Assembly: GCA_021613335.1 (NCBI GenBank)
Contig: JAJTWR010000481.1
Location: forward strand, 1,255,001 to 1,319,000
DNA length: 64,000 nucleotides
Source of the DNA: Whitmania pigra
Lineage: Eukaryota; Annelida; Clitellata; Hirudinida; Haemopidae
Reading direction: 5' to 3'
The notes beneath the pieces were generated by a model that was not told the origin of the DNA, did not search any database, and was given only the letters and a program-made list of their open reading frames with translations. The position numbers were made by a program, and so were the translations under genes. Positions 62,664 through 64,000 of this stretch are shown here, piece by piece; position 1 is the stretch's first letter; each line of letters begins with the position of its first letter.

Positions 62664-63115
62664 TCACATGTACAGCTTCATCTGATCTTGTACATCGTCA
62701 ACGGAGTTAATGCCAAAATGCTCTTTCTGTTCTGCCATGAGCTTGAATATCTCTTCGAGCTGCTTTTTTTGTGTCCGTCTTTCTTCCTCCACCTGTTCGT
62801 CAGTCATATGTGATTCTATCTCCTTCAATGCCGCCTTCTGCTTCGTTAGCTTTACCTCGCGTTGAATGTGATCGCAATAGTCCACCGGATCCAGAATTTC
62901 TTCCATAGACTTTGCATCTTTCGTATCTGCAATTGCACTGCTTTGTTGCTGCGCATTTCAAACATGTATGAGAAACAACAGTAACCTTTAGAGATATTCT
63001 CGCTTCGGAGTTTTGGCGCCTTACGCTGACTCGAGAAATAAGCATAAACAAATCCAGTTACAAAAGTAACAAACACGGCCGTAACTATTCCCAAGACGAG
63101 TGTACCGTCTGTCAT
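62664..63115 (-). CDS. Small single-pass membrane protein, possibly MXRA7-like
   Basis: Two exons: 63115-62986 and 62926-62664, joined in phase. The protein is about 130 residues. An N-terminal hydrophobic segment (about residues 5-28: LVLGIVTAVFVTFVTGFVYAYF) is followed by a charged, helical C-terminal half with MTDEQVEEERRTQKKQLEEI, FKLMAEQKEHFG and ending QMKLY. The layout and C-terminal helix resemble matrix-remodelling-associated protein 7 as I remember it, but the family assignment is tentative. The retrotransposon lies in its 3' UTR, 28 bp past the stop and in the same orientation. Confidence 0.6.
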
Positions 63116-63431
63116 TACTGTGAAATTGCAAGGCCTATCCGAATCAGAGCCGCCCTGTTGTTGAATGGCTGCGGCCCTAGCACGTTACTATGACACGAAA
63201 TTGATCCCAGGTATGAGCATCCATCTTCCTTAGATCTCAATTGCACTCAAGGAAGGAAAGAAAGATAATTGTAGAGAGAAATTTTTTACCAATTGCAAAT
63301 CAAATCAAAAGACGTTCCTAAGATGTACCGAGAATAGAAATCTTCAAAATCACGATCGTGCCATCACGGCAAATAATCTAAGCAATTAGCAAAAAAAAAT
63401 TATCAGTATCTTTAAATAAACTTTGTTTCTT
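63116..63431. other. Intergenic region upstream of the MXRA7-like gene
   Basis: 316 bp between the start of the membrane-protein gene and the stop of the next minus-strand gene. No feature was recognised apart from the short distance. Confidence 0.55.
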
Positions 63432-63768
63432 TCAGTAAACTTTGGTATCCATTTTTTTCTGAGGTGACAAAGATCTCGGTCTTGAATTCAGTTCCCTCGC
63501 ATTGACATTATGCGAACGTAGAGCTTTTTCTTGCCTCGACCTGACGGGTTTTGTCTGATCCACAACTGAACTATAACCCCTTTTGAATTCCTCAGCCAAA
63601 CCGATGGAGTTATTGGGGTCAATATGAAAGTTCTCCATGATGTCTGGATCTCTGTAAATCGCCACGATCAACTTCTCAAGGCGGGAGATCATCTCAAAGT
63701 CGACAGCGACTGAAGTGTTGTATGGAATCCCGAGCATTCCAGCCAGCAATTGCCTTAGCTCGAACAAC
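63432..63768 (-). CDS. Last exon of an unrecognised gene (partial)
   Basis: An open stretch begins after a good acceptor (TTTCGTTGCAG on the minus strand) and ends at a stop at 63432. It encodes LFELRQLLAGMLGIP, then FEMISRLEKLIVAIYRDPD, then a basic, Ser/Arg-rich tail ending KKMDTKVY. The first half looks helical and could be the end of a coiled-coil protein. I do not recognise the family. Upstream exons would lie right of the window; no other exon is clear in 63769-64000. Confidence 0.6.
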
Positions 63769-64000
63769 TGCAACGAAATCCGCTTCCTCACATGAGATAA
63801 CAAACCATACTTACTTTAGTGGTCCTATAAAATCGTGATGGTCTTCATTTGATAAAATATGGGTATAATGATGTATTGTAAAATTGCGTTGTAATATGTA
63901 ATAATGTAATGCAATGTAACATTACGTTGGACCATGCTATTAATTACTTGCACTAATTCCAGTACCCATCACTCTTGTGATTCATTAAACCTGTTTGTGT

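Overview
This is a stretch of an intron-rich, AT-rich animal genome, not prokaryotic or viral DNA. Every protein-coding gene is split by short GT-AG introns, many of them filled with (GAT/ATC)n, (ATTT)n or (ATT)n microsatellites. The genes match animal families closely: Par-3, Pbx/Extradenticle, KDM6/UTX, a calcium-channel alpha2/delta subunit, LRRFIP and a natriuretic-peptide-type guanylyl cyclase. Retention of NSUN6, TTC29 and EME1, the intron density and a CsRn1-like retrotransposon suggest an invertebrate bilaterian, perhaps a lophotrochozoan such as an annelid. That placement is inference. Exon boundaries were read by eye from frame continuity, GT/AG sites and remembered family sequences.

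Layout. (1) 463-6437, + strand: the 3' part of a membrane guanylyl cyclase, whose 5' end lies outside the window. (2) 6848-6981: a hAT-like MITE, the first of three related copies. (3) 7607-8181: a 575-bp foldback transposon with ~130-bp inverted termini and a telomere-like core. It is flanked by a 9-bp duplication covering the start codon of the next gene. (4) 8182-18260, +: calcium-channel alpha2/delta. (5) 18935-24643, -: Par-3, tail-to-tail with alpha2/delta. (6) 25807-37431, -: KDM6 H3K27 demethylase. (7) 37586-38935, +: an SDR16C-type membrane dehydrogenase, whose start codon is only 154 bp from that of KDM6 (probable bidirectional promoter). (8) 39866-42626, +: TTC29. (9) 43061-45676, +: NSUN6. 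(10) 46388-50647, -: LRRFIP. (11) 52172-55600, -: Pbx/Exd, head-to-head with (12) 56255-58113, +: EME1. (13) 58360-62631, -: a Ty3/gypsy LTR retrotransposon with apparently identical 431-bp LTRs and a 4-bp target duplication, but almost no gag. (14) 62664-63115, -: a small membrane protein, possibly MXRA7-like. (15) 63432-63768, -: the last exon of an unrecognised gene.

The genes are unrelated housekeeping, signalling and developmental loci and do not form a pathway cluster. I saw no new multi-gene system. The most unusual signals are mobile-element events: the foldback insertion at the alpha2/delta start codon, the young gag-deleted retrotransposon in a 3' UTR, and the three-copy MITE family. 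A tandem array that copies a KDM6 splice donor is also notable.
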